From NCBI GenBank assembly GCA_016946835.1, contig JACVTC010000009.1:1881501-1930000 (forward strand): 48,500 nt of DNA. Direction: 5' to 3'. Below are positions 35,939-48,104 of this stretch, piece by piece. Position numbers and translations under genes: made by a program. This stretch comes from Neocallimastix lanati (nom. inval.) (taxonomy: Eukaryota > Neocallimastigomycota > Neocallimastigomycetes > Neocallimastigales > Neocallimastigaceae). The notes under the pieces are model-generated. The model saw nothing but the letters and a program-made list of their open reading frames with translations. It did not search any database and was not told where the DNA came from. How positions within the stretch are numbered: position 1 is the stretch's first letter; each line of letters opens with the position of its first letter.

Positions 35939-36139
35939 ATTCAACGGTTAGTGTTTATGCCTTATCTCGTGATCTTCAAGTATTTTCCAATGGCAGGCTG
36001 GTCTGGAAGGCTGGCTGGTTGGCTGACTTTTGTGCTTCTCTTCAAATCAAATGCTTTTTGTAAAATGGAGAAATTTAAAAAGGTAAATCATTAAAAAATC
36101 TCATAAATCTTATCCCTTTCATGTCACGTTATTCTTGAT

Positions 36140-36181
<42 letters not shown>

Positions 36182-36185
<4 letters not shown>

Positions 36186-36365
36186 CTGGTACTTCTACAA
36201 GAAAATTAAAAAAAATTAAGTAAATTAAAAAATCATTGGTGCTTCTACAAGAAAATTAAGAAAATTAAAAAATCATTGGTGCTTCTACAAGAAAATTAAA
36301 AAAAAAAAAAAAATCACTGGTACTTTTACAAGAAAATTAAAAAAAATTAAAAAAAAAAAAAAAAT
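36182..36365 (+). repeat. minisatellite inside the LINE relic (4 units)
   Basis: Four units of about 45-60 bp, each with TCNNTGGTRCTTCTACAAGA-like sequence followed by AAAATTAA and an A run. The element seems to have expanded after insertion. Confidence 0.7.
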
Positions 36366-36630
36366 ATCACTAAATTCAGAGATGTTATTGAATTATATTG
36401 GTTCTAATGTTGGTAAATTCTAAGGAATTAAAGGATCGAAATTACGATAACTTCAAATTTATAAATACTAGAAATTTTATTCAGACTTAGCCTTGAATAC
36501 CCTCATTTAAGTTTAGGTTTTAACTGGATCTTAAGATTAAAGGCTGGTTACAAATATAATACCACTATTCTATTATAATTAGAAGTGATAGAGTTTCTGA
36601 CGATTGCTCTAAATTCTACCCTTGCTGTGG

Positions 36631-36662
<32 letters not shown>

Positions 36663-37088
36663 TGATCAATCCTTTTATCCATTGAATATTTTTGAACACT
36701 TTACCTTTTTCTTTATGTCGATGTAACTCTTTAGATTTCATCGTTTGTCCTTTTCATTTTATTTACCGATAAAGTAAAAGAATCTCTTTCCTTTACTTCC
36801 TTCTTATTCTAATATTTTTTTTTTTTTTTTTTTTTTTTTTGTTTTTTTAGAATATAAAAAATTTCATTAACAGGTATATTTATTTTATTCCTTTCTTGAT
36901 GGAATTTCAGCTTTGGATGAGCTACAATACCGTACTGGAGAAGAGAGACATTTAAGTGAACAAACTTCTAAAATGTTCACAGGAGTCTACTGTTTCCGTA
37001 TATATTTGTTGGGCTTGCGGAATATCTTGCTTAATATAAATACCCGATCATCAGTAGCTCTCTCTTGAATGAACTTTTTGAGAGGTTT

Positions 37089-37132
<44 letters not shown>

Positions 37133-37435
37133 ACTTTCATTACCAAGAGAGTGCCGACATCGTAACCAATATGGTAAAAAGAATAGTGAAGTTAGAAGTC
37201 CTGTTGAATTCTCATCAATATACATATTTACTAGCAGCCACCCTTCCAAACAAAGAACCTATAGTAAGTAATTCAATATTTTTTTTGATGATCTTTCTTA
37301 TGGTTCAGGGGGGAGAAAGTTTAGTGGATACCACACTAACTATTTTTAAAGATGTTACTTCTTTTATTTTATTTTTTTTTTTTTTATTTTTTTTTTAAAC
37401 CTGGAAATCTTATTAATCTTTGAAGGTAAGAGGTT

Positions 37436-37450
37436 TATTACCTATGAACT

Positions 37451-37490
<40 letters not shown>

Positions 37491-37974
37491 CTTCTGAATT
37501 TATTTATTTATCCATTTTGCTTTGGAATATTATTGGAATATTATACATTTTTTTTTTTTTATTTCACATTTCATTTCACAATTATCCTATCTAAAAACAA
37601 AAAAAAAACAAAAAACAAAACAAAAAAAAAAAAATAAAAAAAAAAAAATATTATTATGTTCTAATTGAACTTAATAATATTTATTATTTTTATTCATTGA
37701 ATGTTTTTTTTATAAAAAAAAATATATATATATATATTTATATATATATATATTATTCATGTAATTAATAAAATGAATAAATAAATAAAGATTAAAGTTC
37801 TCAATAATTGAGGCTGTTAAAAAAAATATTATTCAATTTATTATTCTTTATTATTTAATTATTTATTACTATTTATTTATTATATATTTATTATTTATTA
37901 TTTATTTATTTAATATTTATTTATTTAATATTTATTAATTCCCATTCAATTATTTATTATTATTTAATTAAATA
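37436..37974. other. AT-rich stretch between the LINE relic and the TIR element
   Basis: Begins with a 39-nt T run (37,452-37,490), then AT-rich DNA with ATTTATT tracts. No gene. Confidence 0.5.
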
Positions 37975-38219
37975 TGTCGCATTTCGGAACGTGGCTTTTA
38001 AAAAAATTTTAATTTTTAACATATCCCACGTTTTTATTTTTTTTTTTATTTTTTTTTTGAGTAATTTTAAGAGCGCCGACGACGTACTGGTATAGCAGTT
38101 AATCATACACCCATATTACTATATGGGGAAGACCAAAGTCTTCACTCTATAAAAAAAAAAAAATTGAGTAATTTTAAATATATGAATAAATGAATAAAAC
38201 TAGAAATAAATATATAAAT

Positions 38220-38262
<43 letters not shown>

Positions 38263-38743
38263 TATTAAACATCCAAACATTTTTCTTATAAATACTTTTA
38301 TTTATTTAGTTCGTATTTTTCTTTTTTAAAGCAATAATTATAAAAAAACTCTAAATAAGATAAAAATTGAAAATTAAATTAAATAATCAATAAATTATAA
38401 AAAAAAAAAATTAAATATATTTTATTTTTAACCATTAAAAAATGAAAAAAAAAAAAAAAAAAAAAATCCAAAAATTGAAAAAAGTGAAGCAAATAGAGGA
38501 GGAAAGGAACAAATTATTATAAATAAAAAACCTATCTATAATTTATATCTTTAAAATTAAATATTATTTTATTATTATTTTAACAAAAACAAAAAAAAAA
38601 AAAAATGCTATTAAATATTTTTAATTAAATAAAATATTATTAAATATTTATTTATTTATTTAACCTAATTTAAGCCACCTTTATATAAACAGCTTATTAA
38701 AGTATGCCTGAATCCAGATAAAGCCACGTTCCAAAATGCAACA
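37975..38743. mobile_element. putative short DNA transposon (MITE-like) with 24-bp TIRs
   Basis: The ends 37,975-37,998 (TGTCGCATTTCGGAACGTGG plus CTTT) and 38,720-38,743 are inverted copies matching at 22 of 24 positions. They stand out by their G+C content. Both mismatches are consistent with C-to-T decay of the right end. The 769-bp interior is mostly AT-rich, with an island of higher G+C at 38,070-38,150 that reads GIAVNHTPILLYGEDQSLHS in one frame, which may be a transposase relic or chance. Target-site duplication cannot be determined: TA and TATTTAATTA occur on both sides, but the flanks are low complexity. Confidence 0.5.
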
Positions 38744-39453
38744 CTATTTAATTATTTATTTTTATTATTAAAAAGCATTATTACTATATTATTTTATTAT
38801 TATTATTATTTATTATTATTATTTATTTGATTATTATGTTAATATTTTTGTTTTTCTATTAATAAATAATTTTTATATATTCATATTAATATTTAAATTA
38901 GTTATAATAGTTTAATATCTTATAGTTAATAATATATTATGTGTTTTTTTTTATTTTTTTTATTTTTTATCTTTAAATGAATTAATCCAACTATTATTAT
39001 TCTTCAATAAAATATTTGTTATTATTTAATTAATAATAATTACTGATTAGAAAAATAAAAAAATAAAAAAAACATGCCATTTGAATTTTAATTTATTTTT
39101 AATTTTTAATTTATTTTTAATTTTTGATTTTTGATTTTAATTTATTTTTAATTTTTTCTTATAAAATTTAAAATATTGAATAATTAAATTAAAAATGAAA
39201 AGAATTAAAAAAAAATAAAAATAAAAATAAAAATAATAATAAAATAAAATAAAAAAAATAAAACTAAAATAATATTAAAATAATATTAATTCACATAAAT
39301 GATTCATAATTTTCATTATAATATTTAATATTTCTTTTTAATTATTATAATAAAAAAATTAATTATTATTATTTTTTTTAAATTATGATTATTAATGATT
39401 ATGATTTAGTATGATTATGATTATTATCTGCTATTGTTTATTATCATTAATAT
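38744..39453. other. AT-rich non-coding stretch
   Basis: TTATT tracts and an ATTTTTAATTTATTTTTAAT-type short repeat near 39,090-39,160. No gene seen. Confidence 0.55.
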
Positions 39454-39830
39454 TAGTGATTATTGTCTATTATTATTATTCATTATTATTTATTATTATT
39501 TATTATTATTATTAGTGATTATTATCTGTTATTATTTATTATTATTTATTATTATTTATTATTATTTATTATTATTATTAGTGATTATTATCTGTTATTA
39601 TTTATTATTATGTATTATTATTTATTATTATTTATTATTATTATTAGTGATTATTATCTGTTATTATTTATTATTATGTATTATTATGTATTATTATTTA
39701 TTATTATTTATTATTATTATTAGTGATTATTATCTGTTATTATTTATTATTATGTATTATTATTTATTATTATAATTATTAATATTTATTATTATTATAA
39801 TTAGTGATTATTATCTGTTATTAGGTTTAT
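39454..39830. repeat. minisatellite of about 66 bp (6 units)
   Basis: The marker AGTGATTATTATCTGTTATT recurs at 39,514, 39,580, 39,646, 39,722 and 39,803, with a variant at 39,454. Spacings are 60, 66, 66, 76 and 81 bp. Units consist of TATTATT with occasional TATGTATTA. Confidence 0.85.
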
Positions 39831-39928
39831 TGGTGGTTGACAATAATATTAAAATCATATTCTTAATTATTACTATAATTATTTGATTTTATTTTCTTTT
39901 TTTTTTTTTTTTTTAATTATTAATTTTA

Positions 39929-39929
<1 letters not shown>

Positions 39930-40024
<95 letters not shown>
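39930..40024. repeat. (ATT)n microsatellite
   Basis: About 31 uninterrupted trinucleotide units. Confidence 0.9.
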
Positions 40025-40528
40025 TAATAATTACTAATTACTAATTATGAAATGGGTTAAGGATTGAATTAATTTTATTTTAGTATTGTTAACTTTATAT
40101 TTTTAATATTTTTAATAATTTTATTAATATCTTCATTACTAATTCATTACTAATACTTCAAATCCTTTAATATTTTTTATTCTTTTATATTTGATATATT
40201 AAATATAATTTATTTATTTATATTTATATATTTATTTATTTATATTTATAGTTATATATATATATTTATTTATATTTATAGTTATATATTTATTTATTTT
40301 AGATATTTATTTTTTTTTATAGTTTTTTTGATTTTTTTTTATTGATTTTTAATTTATTTTTTAATTTCCTTTTAGATTAACATTTAATCTATGTATGTTT
40401 TATTTACATAAATATTATTTTTATTCCATACACGTGTTCTTATAGACATAAATATATGTCAATGTTTGTAATTTGAATTTGATACACAATACAAATACAA
40501 ATCTACAATTTTTAAAATATATAAGAAA

Positions 40529-40566
<38 letters not shown>

Positions 40567-40827
40567 ATAAAAAAACTTTTTTAATTTATTTTTTTACCAT
40601 TAAATTTTAATTTTATTAAATTAATTATATATAAAAAAATTTTATATTCAATTATTATTAATTATTATTTATTATTTATTAATAATTCCTTATTAATTTT
40701 TTAGTATTTTTATTATTATTTATTATTATTGTTTCATTTATTATATATATATATATGAATAATTTTTCCTTTCTTTTTTTTTTTTTTTTTTTTTTTTGGA
40801 TATATTAAAGATAAATAGAGTTTAATA

Positions 40828-40865
<38 letters not shown>

Positions 40866-40963
40866 AAATAAATTATTAATTCATATAAAAAAAAAAACCA
40901 AAAACAACAAAAACGAAAAAAAGATAAAGTATATATTTATATATAAATATATAATATATTAAA
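40025..40963. other. 5' intergenic region of the short-chain dehydrogenase gene
   Basis: AT-rich, with TTTATTTATATTTATA tracts at 40,205-40,300, a 28-nt T run and a poly-A run of about 35 at 40,829-40,863. A fairly complex stretch at 40,370-40,510 shows no coding signal. Confidence 0.5.
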
Positions 40964-41118
40964 ATGAAGCTTGTAGAGGTTCCTGACCAAACTGGAAAAG
41001 TTGTGGTTATTACTGGTTATAGAGGCTTGGTAAATAACTAATATGAATATATAATAAAAGATAATAAAAAAAAAAAAAGTTTTTTTTTTGGGGGGTATAA
41101 TTGTTAAAAAATATTTAA

Positions 41119-41157
<39 letters not shown>

Positions 41158-41209
41158 TTGTTATTATTGAATTACATTTAGAAAAAAAAATAAAGCCTAT
41201 ATAATATAG

Positions 41210-41244
<35 letters not shown>

Positions 41245-41444
41245 TAATTGATAATTATTATTTTTATAAAAATTTAAAAAAAAAAAAAAAAAAAAGAATG
41301 TTATTTTTTGAATATGTATATATTTTTATTTTTTATTCTTTATAATCTTCCAAAAAAAAAAAAAAAAAAAAAGGAATAAAAGAAATATTATTTTAAATAT
41401 ATAATTTTTTTTTTTTTAGTTCTTTTTCTTTCTAATATATACTA

Positions 41445-41498
<54 letters not shown>

Positions 41499-41935
41499 CT
41501 TTTCTATTTTTTTAAATGTTAAATTAACTTATATATATATATATATAAAGGCTTATCATAGTGCTCTTGCCCTTGCTAAAGCCAACGCAGAAATTATTTT
41601 ATTAGCAAGAAATGTTGATAAAGCTAAAGAAAATGCTGAAAAATTAAAAGAAGAGTCCAATAATCAAAAAATTTCAGTGGAATATTTGGACTTAAATAAA
41701 TTGGATACCGTTCGTACCTTTGCAAAATCTTACATTGAAAGTAAACGTCCTATTCATGTCTTAATGAATAATGCTGGTATTATGGCCCTTAAGGATAGAA
41801 AGGTGACTGAGGACGGAAATGAATTTCAAGTAAGTAATAAAAATAATAATAATATTAAAAAAAAAAAAATAAAAATAAAAATAATAATAATAATAATATA
41901 TATAAAAAAAAAGTTAGAATGGAAGTATTGTTCAA

Positions 41936-42016
<81 letters not shown>

Positions 42017-43336
42017 GTATAGTTCAAAATAAAAAAAAAAAAACAACGAACCTAATTTTTGTTCATATTTTTTTTCAAAAAAAAAAAAAAGAATGGTTTA
42101 ATAATCATATTATGATAGATTATACTATGATAAATAGGACATTTATTATATATATTTATTATATATTATAAAGTTATATAAAAAATAGATATAAAAGTAA
42201 ATATATATATATATTGAATATTTATGGAATATGTATATATATAGTATATTTAGAAAAAAAATTCATAGATAATTAGTATTAATAATGATTATAAAATATA
42301 TTTTAATTTTTTTTTTATTATTATTACTTTATTACTTTATTTTCCTAATATTTTATTTTATTTTTTTAAAATATATTTAATATTTTTAGTTCCAAACTAA
42401 TTATTTAGGTCATTTCCTTTTAACTCATCTCTTACTTCCAGTTCTTAAGCAATCAGCTCCAGCAAGAATTGTTTGTTTATCTTCCATCGCTCATATTCCT
42501 GCTTGTATTCATATGAAAGATTTAAATTTAGAAAAAAAATATAATCCTTGGAGATCGTATTGTCAAAGTAAACTTGCTTGTCTCTTATTCGCTAAAGAAA
42601 TGAGTCGTCGTTTAGTGGGAACTAATATTACAATAAATGCCGTTCATCCTGGTGTGGTGGATACACCTCTCTGGAATGAAATTATTTCCTATTTCCCCTT
42701 CGGTCGTAAGATTTACCCTATCTTCAGAAAAATTGTAATGATTACACCGGAACAGGGGGCTCAAACTCAAATTTATGTCGCTTCCAGTAAGGAATGTGAA
42801 ACAGCTACAGGTAAAAGGGGGGAAAAACAAAAAATAAAATTTTTTTTAAAAAAAAAAAAATAAAATAAAATAAAATAGAAAAAAAAAACATTAAAAAAAG
42901 AAATCTTATATATATATATAAAGATCATTAAAAAAGAACATAAAAAAAAAAAAAAATAAACAAAATAAAAAAAATTTTTTTACTAATATATATATTATTT
43001 TCTTGATATGATTATTAATTTCATTATAAATATATATATATATAAATATATATTTTATTTTATTTTATTATATTTTATTTTATTTTTTTATATTTATATA
43101 ATTTATATATTCATATTCATATTTATATACATATTTATTATGTTACTATTTTATTTATAATATAACATTATATTCAAGGTAATTATTATGCTGGTGCTAG
43201 AAAATGGTTTTCTATTAATCCTCTTTCTTACTATAAGAAACTTCATAAAGAATTATATGAAAAGAGTTTAGAAATGGTTGGTCTTGAACAAGGAATTGAA
43301 CCGGAAACTTCACAAAGCCAAAAGAAAAATGATTAA
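40964..43336 (+). CDS. short-chain dehydrogenase/reductase, retinol-dehydrogenase-like (4 exons)
   Basis: NAD(P)-dependent oxidoreductase of the classical SDR fold; substrate unknown. Exons from GT-AG borders: 40,964-41,029; 41,551-41,829; 42,390-42,810; 43,179-43,336; 307 aa. Visible marks are GKVVVITG (residues 11-18), LLARN after the second strand, D at LDLNKLDT, NNAGIM (95-100), the catalytic Ser in CLSSIAH (146/147), Y172 and K176 in SYCQSK, and HPGVVDTPLW after the sixth strand. The glycine-rich loop is abnormal: it reads TGYRGLAYHS, one residue shorter than the TGxxxGLG usual in this branch and with the last Gly replaced by Ala, exactly at the exon 1-2 junction. Introns are 521, 560 and 368 bp and contain ATA/ATT microsatellites. 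Family assignment is firm; activity is uncertain because of the altered loop. Confidence 0.88.
41938..42015. repeat. (TAA)n microsatellite inside SDR intron 2
   Basis: About 25 trinucleotide units, with an AATAAAGTATAGTTCAAAAT echo of the sequence before the repeat (GTATTGTTCAAAAT at about 41,925). Confidence 0.85.
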
Positions 43337-43447
43337 AACAAATATATAAAAAAAAAAAAAAAAATGAAAAATATAAAATTAAAATATAAAATATAAAATT
43401 AAAAATTAAAAATTAAAAATTAAAAATAAAAATTATATATTATAAAA

Positions 43448-43496
<49 letters not shown>

Positions 43497-43726
43497 AAAG
43501 AAAGAAAGGGAAAGAAAGGGAAAGAAAAGATAATAACAAAAAAATTTAAAAAAAAATTGAAAAATAAAAAATTGAAAAATTAAAAAAAAAAAAAAAAAAT
43601 GAAAGAAAAACAAAAAAATAAAATAAAATAAAATAAATAAATAAAAAATTAATTTAATATAATAGAACATAATAAAAAAAATATTAATATTAAAAAATAG
43701 AAATAGAAATAATAAAATAAATTTAA

Positions 43727-43760
<34 letters not shown>

Positions 43761-44185
43761 ATAAAAAAATATAAATATGAATTAGTAATATATATATTTA
43801 ATATATATAGGTAACAAAAAAAAAAAGACAAAGAAGTGAATAATATATATATATATATATTAATTCATATATGTAATATGAAATATAATATTTACTGTTT
43901 CTATGTAAATCTATATATATATTTAATAAAAATTAAAAAAAAAAAAAAAAATTAAGAAATTAGAATTCAAAATTTTTTATAAAATATAAATAGAACAATC
44001 CTATATAAACTATTTATATAGTCAGTTTAAATAGAAATAGATATTATATACATAAATAAATAAATAAATAAAATAGTAAAATAATAAAAATGGAAGTATT
44101 TCATATTAATATTTCCCTTTTATATATATATATGTATATCAAAATTTATAAATTTATTATAATAATAATAATAATTTTTTTTTTA
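43337..44185. other. 3' flank of the SDR gene, homopolymer-rich
   Basis: Poly-A of about 40 at 43,454, AAAGGGAAAGAAA-type purine tracts at 43,495-43,530, a second A run at about 43,730 and AT repeats. No gene. Confidence 0.55.
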
Positions 44186-44189
44186 TTAA

Positions 44190-44730
44190 GATATGGAATC
44201 TTCTATTTCCTCTTTTGTATTGTTTAACCATATAAAAATTTTTAATAAAGTCAGCGATCGCATTAAATTCGGTTTCATTTGTGCTTCAAGCTATGAATTT
44301 TTGTCTTTTTTGATTTTCAACAAATAGGAGTACATTCTATATATAGTTTTTTTTTTTTTTTTTTTTTTTTTTTTGTCCACTGTTTGATTTTTATATTATC
44401 ATTCATTATCCTTTTGGTTCAAAACTTGCATCTAAATATGCAATTTTATTTAATTTATCATTAGCAAGTTCTATTAAATTATTTATGCTAATTCATAACA
44501 ATGTTTTCATCTTTGTTTATCATGGTATATTTAGTATATTTAGTATTTTCTTTATTAAAAAAAATTGATTCATCATTAGTAGCAATGATATCTGCAGTTG
44601 TCGTAGTAGTTTTTTCAGTAGGAACTTTTCTTTTAATTATAATAGTTTTATTCTCTTCTTATTTTTATTATTATTTATAATATTCTTTTGCGCAGCTGAG
44701 ACTCTTATTCTTTTAGATAAGTCCAACTAT
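44190..44730 (-). pseudogene. possible decayed gene, unknown family
   Basis: Unusually complex sequence for this region. Read on the minus strand it gives, in shifting frames and in order, DLSKRIRVSAAQKN, TIIIKRKVPTEKTTTTTADI then IATNDES, NLIELANDKLNKIAYLDASF then EPKG, and NETEFNAIADFIKNFYMVKQ then YKRGNRRFH. Codon choice looks coding (GAA, GAT, GCT, AAA). Stops and a 32-nt T run at about 44,348 interrupt it. No family is recognised. An alternative is the plus-strand 44-codon frame starting ATGGAATCTTCT at 44,194, so strand and reality are both uncertain. Confidence 0.3.
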
Positions 44731-45170
44731 TAATGTTCGATAATGTATGAAAAGATTTTTTAAATGAAAAGTTTATTTAATATAAATTTTAATACAAAAT
44801 TTATTATTATTTAAAATAATAAATTGAATTCCACTAAAATAAAATTTTTTCTTTTGCTTAACTTTTTATTTATTAAAATACTCTTTTTTTTTTTTTTATA
44901 AATATATAACTTCCCTTTATTATATTTACGAAACCAGATATCATAAATTTATGAAATTTTTTATTTTTATTTTAAAAATTCTTCCTAAAATTCCTTATTT
45001 TCATTTTCATTTTTTTTTTTTTTACTTTTTTTATAAAAATCATTTTTTTTTAATTATTTTGATGAAAAGGAATTTTTTTTAGCTTGAAAATTCAACAATT
45101 ATAAATATGTAATAATATTTTTTTTTTTTTATTTTTTTTGAAAGGTTTTTTTTATTTTTTATTTTTTTTG

Positions 45171-45209
<39 letters not shown>

Positions 45210-46650
45210 CTTAGAGAAAACTTTATTTAATTTGAAATAATAATAAAATTACATAATTTTAATGAAAAAAAAAAAAAAAAAATACATGAAATAAAATATA
45301 TTATATCATATAAATAAATTATTTTTTAATTAATAAATTAATTAAATAAAGTACATGATTAAAATTAATTTAAATTTTAAAAATAAAAAGTGTAGTTTTT
45401 TTTTTTTTTTTTTTTTTTTATTTATTTATTTTTATATATACATTTTTTTTTCTCTTTTCATTTATTTTATTTTTTTATTAATACTTTACTTTTTTATAAT
45501 ACTTCCTTAACTATTTATTTTAATTTTACGGTATTTCACATTTGTTTTTTTATATATATATATATAAATATATTTTTACTTTTATTAATTATTTTTTATA
45601 ACGTTATATTATTCTTTTGTTATTATTATTATTATTATTATTAAAATAAAATAAAAAAATAAGTAATGTTTATATATAAAATAACGATTAAATATATTAT
45701 TAAATTAGTATGACGTTTTGATTTTATTTATATAATAATAATAAATATAATAATAATAAATATGAAATTATTGAAACAAATAAATTAAAAAAAAAATAAT
45801 AATAATTAAATGAAAAATATTTAATCTTTTCTATATTTTTTAATTTTAATATTAATTTTAATATTTTTCATAATAAAATAATTAAAAATATAGAAAAGAT
45901 TATTTTTTGTGGATATAATCATCCTTCCATAGTAAAAGCAAGAGGAGAAAAAAAAAGTTAAAATAATATTTATACATTATCATTTTTTTTATAAACGTGG
46001 TTTAATAATAATTGTAATGAAAATTTTAATAATATTAATTTATTGCATTACAATTTTTTTTTTTTTTTTTTTACTTTATTTTATTTATTTATTTATTTTT
46101 TTTAATATATTTGTTGCTTATATATAATTAATGGTCTTATAAACACCTAAATAATTTAAAACTAATAATAACTATGTATAAATATTATTATTATAATTAT
46201 ATTTATAATTTTATAGAATATATATTTTATTATATAATTATTACTGTTTTTTTTTTTTTTATAGTCGTCTACTTTTTTATATATTATTATTATATTTATT
46301 ATTTTTAAATAATTGGTATTTTATTATCATTATCATTATTACTATTATTTAATTTATTTTAATAAAGATAAAAAAATAAAAAATAAAATAAAAAATAAAA
46401 AATAAATAATAATAATTATTTATTTATTATTTAATTATTTAATTATTTAATTTATTTATTATATATCAAAACAATTTTATAATAAATCAAATCAAATCAA
46501 ATAAAATCATTCGTTAAATAATCAAAATAATAAATAATCAAAATAATAAATAATCAAAATAATAAATAATAATAAAATAAACTTTAAAATTATTAAAAAA
46601 AAAAAAAAAAAAAAAAAAATTTAAATAATATTTAAACAACATTAATTTAA

Positions 46651-46681
<31 letters not shown>

Positions 46682-46953
46682 ATATAGAATATCTTTCATA
46701 ACAAAATTCAGAAAATTTGAATTCATAAATTTTAATGAAATCTTTCATATTTTTAAAAAAATATATTAATTCATAATAAAAAGAATTTTATAATAAAAAA
46801 AAAAAAAAAAATAAAATAAAAACAAAAACTAAAAAAAAAAAAATAAAAATATATTATTAAATAAAATAATAATTTAAATTATTTATTATTTTTTTTTTAA
46901 TATAAATTTATATCAATAGTATTTAATCATAAATTTCATATAATTATAAAGAA
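44731..46953. other. AT-rich intergenic region before the C2 gene
   Basis: No gene. Holds T runs (for example 45,178-45,205), a doubled GAAAGGTTTTTTTT phrase near 45,140-45,200, TTATT tracts, CAAAATAATAAATAAT repeats near 46,520-46,570 and the inverted repeat at 45,822-45,902. Confidence 0.55.
45822..45902. repeat. inverted repeat with 19-bp perfect arms
   Basis: Left arm 45,822-45,840 (TAATCTTTTCTATATTTTT) is exactly complementary to the right arm ending at 45,902. A further AATT pairs after a one-base bulge. The loop is about 33 nt. It could be a hairpin transcript, a small MITE or a terminator-like structure; nothing decides. Confidence 0.6.
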
Positions 46954-48060
46954 ATGCCATGTATTTTGAAAGTTAAAATTATCAGTGCAAGAAACCTTCC
47001 AATTATGGATAGGAAAACTGGTAGATAGCATTATTATTATTTTAAATATATATATATTAAGATAAAAGTAGATAAAAAATTAATTTTATTTTATATTAAT
47101 TTTTTTTTTTTTTTTATTATAAAAAAAAAAAAAAATTATTAAATATTGTTAATTCATCCATGTAGAACTTACTGATGCCTATGTTGAAATAAAATTTGAC
47201 TCTTTTGAAGAATCTACTAAAATTTGTAGAAAAACATTAAATCCAGTTTGGAATGAAGGTAATATATGTATATATATATATATATATAAATTTTTTAAAC
47301 TTTAAATATTTATATTTAAAATATCTATCTCTATATGATTATTAATTCTATTATATTGTATATTCTAAACATTTAAATTTAAATTTATATTTTCTTTCTT
47401 TTTTTTTTTTTATTTTTTTAAAAAAAAAAAGATTTTAGATTTGAGGTATATAAAAATTAATAGAATATTATAAATAAATGATAAATAATAACTGGACTTT
47501 AAAATAATAATAATAATAATAATAAATATATATTACGAAATATGAATGAACAAAATCAATAAATATCAATGAATATATATATTATATATGTACTATTAAA
47601 ATCTAAAGGTAATAGATGATTCTATTTTACAAAATGAACCTTTAGAAATTAAAGTATTAGATCATGACGCCATAACAGCCAATGATGCTGTTGGTTCTGT
47701 GTTTATAGATTTAAACCCTTTATTAACTTGGGATTCAAATGATCAGATTTGTGGTTGGTTTCCGTTATATGATACTATTAGGGGGGTAAATATTTATCAT
47801 TATTATTATTGTTTTTTTCTTCTTTATTATTTTATTATTATTTTTTTTTTTATTAATATAAAAAAGAAAAAACTAATATAACATAATATTTATATTTTCT
47901 TATATGTCATATTTGTTATAATAAATGGTATACTAAAATAATTATTTTTATTTTTTATTTTTTTTTTTTTTTTATTTTTTATTTTTTATTTTTTTTTATT
48001 TTTTTTTCATTTTATGTAAAATACATTTCATAATTTTATACTTGTATATTACTTTTATAA

Positions 48061-48104
<44 letters not shown>

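Larger units (their letters stand above)
34880..37435 (+). pseudogene. decayed LINE (non-LTR retrotransposon) reverse transcriptase relic
   Basis: Fragments of one reverse transcriptase read in shifting plus-strand frames, in the expected order. They are FISKLYLTSKA...YLDTLSNEFPIHR (35,000-35,080), DVRQGCP then FLFNLFI (35,079-35,130), the catalytic ADD in FADDRVLLAPSE (about 35,230), MSFGINKC (about 35,325), IITYMNTKVRKY (about 35,512), and SKALYFESLFGSNKKN (about 35,683). Then come RLVWKAGWLADF (about 35,995), SDRVSDDCSKFYPCCG (about 36,584, reminiscent of the C-terminal zinc-binding segment) and a tail to about 37,370. Frameshifts, stops and homopolymers of 30-52 bases break it throughout, so it cannot be active. 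The 5' end and ORF1 are missing. LINE class is inferred from motif order and from a remembered resemblance to anaerobic-fungal LINEs. Confidence 0.75.

Noticed and set aside
35845-36094. Two overlapping frames of 72 codons with poly-Lys
   Set aside because: They are pieces of the dead LINE reverse transcriptase joined by a homopolymer, not genes.
38070-38150. tRNA or other RNA gene in the island of higher G+C
   Set aside because: No cloverleaf or box motifs found; better explained as interior of the TIR element.
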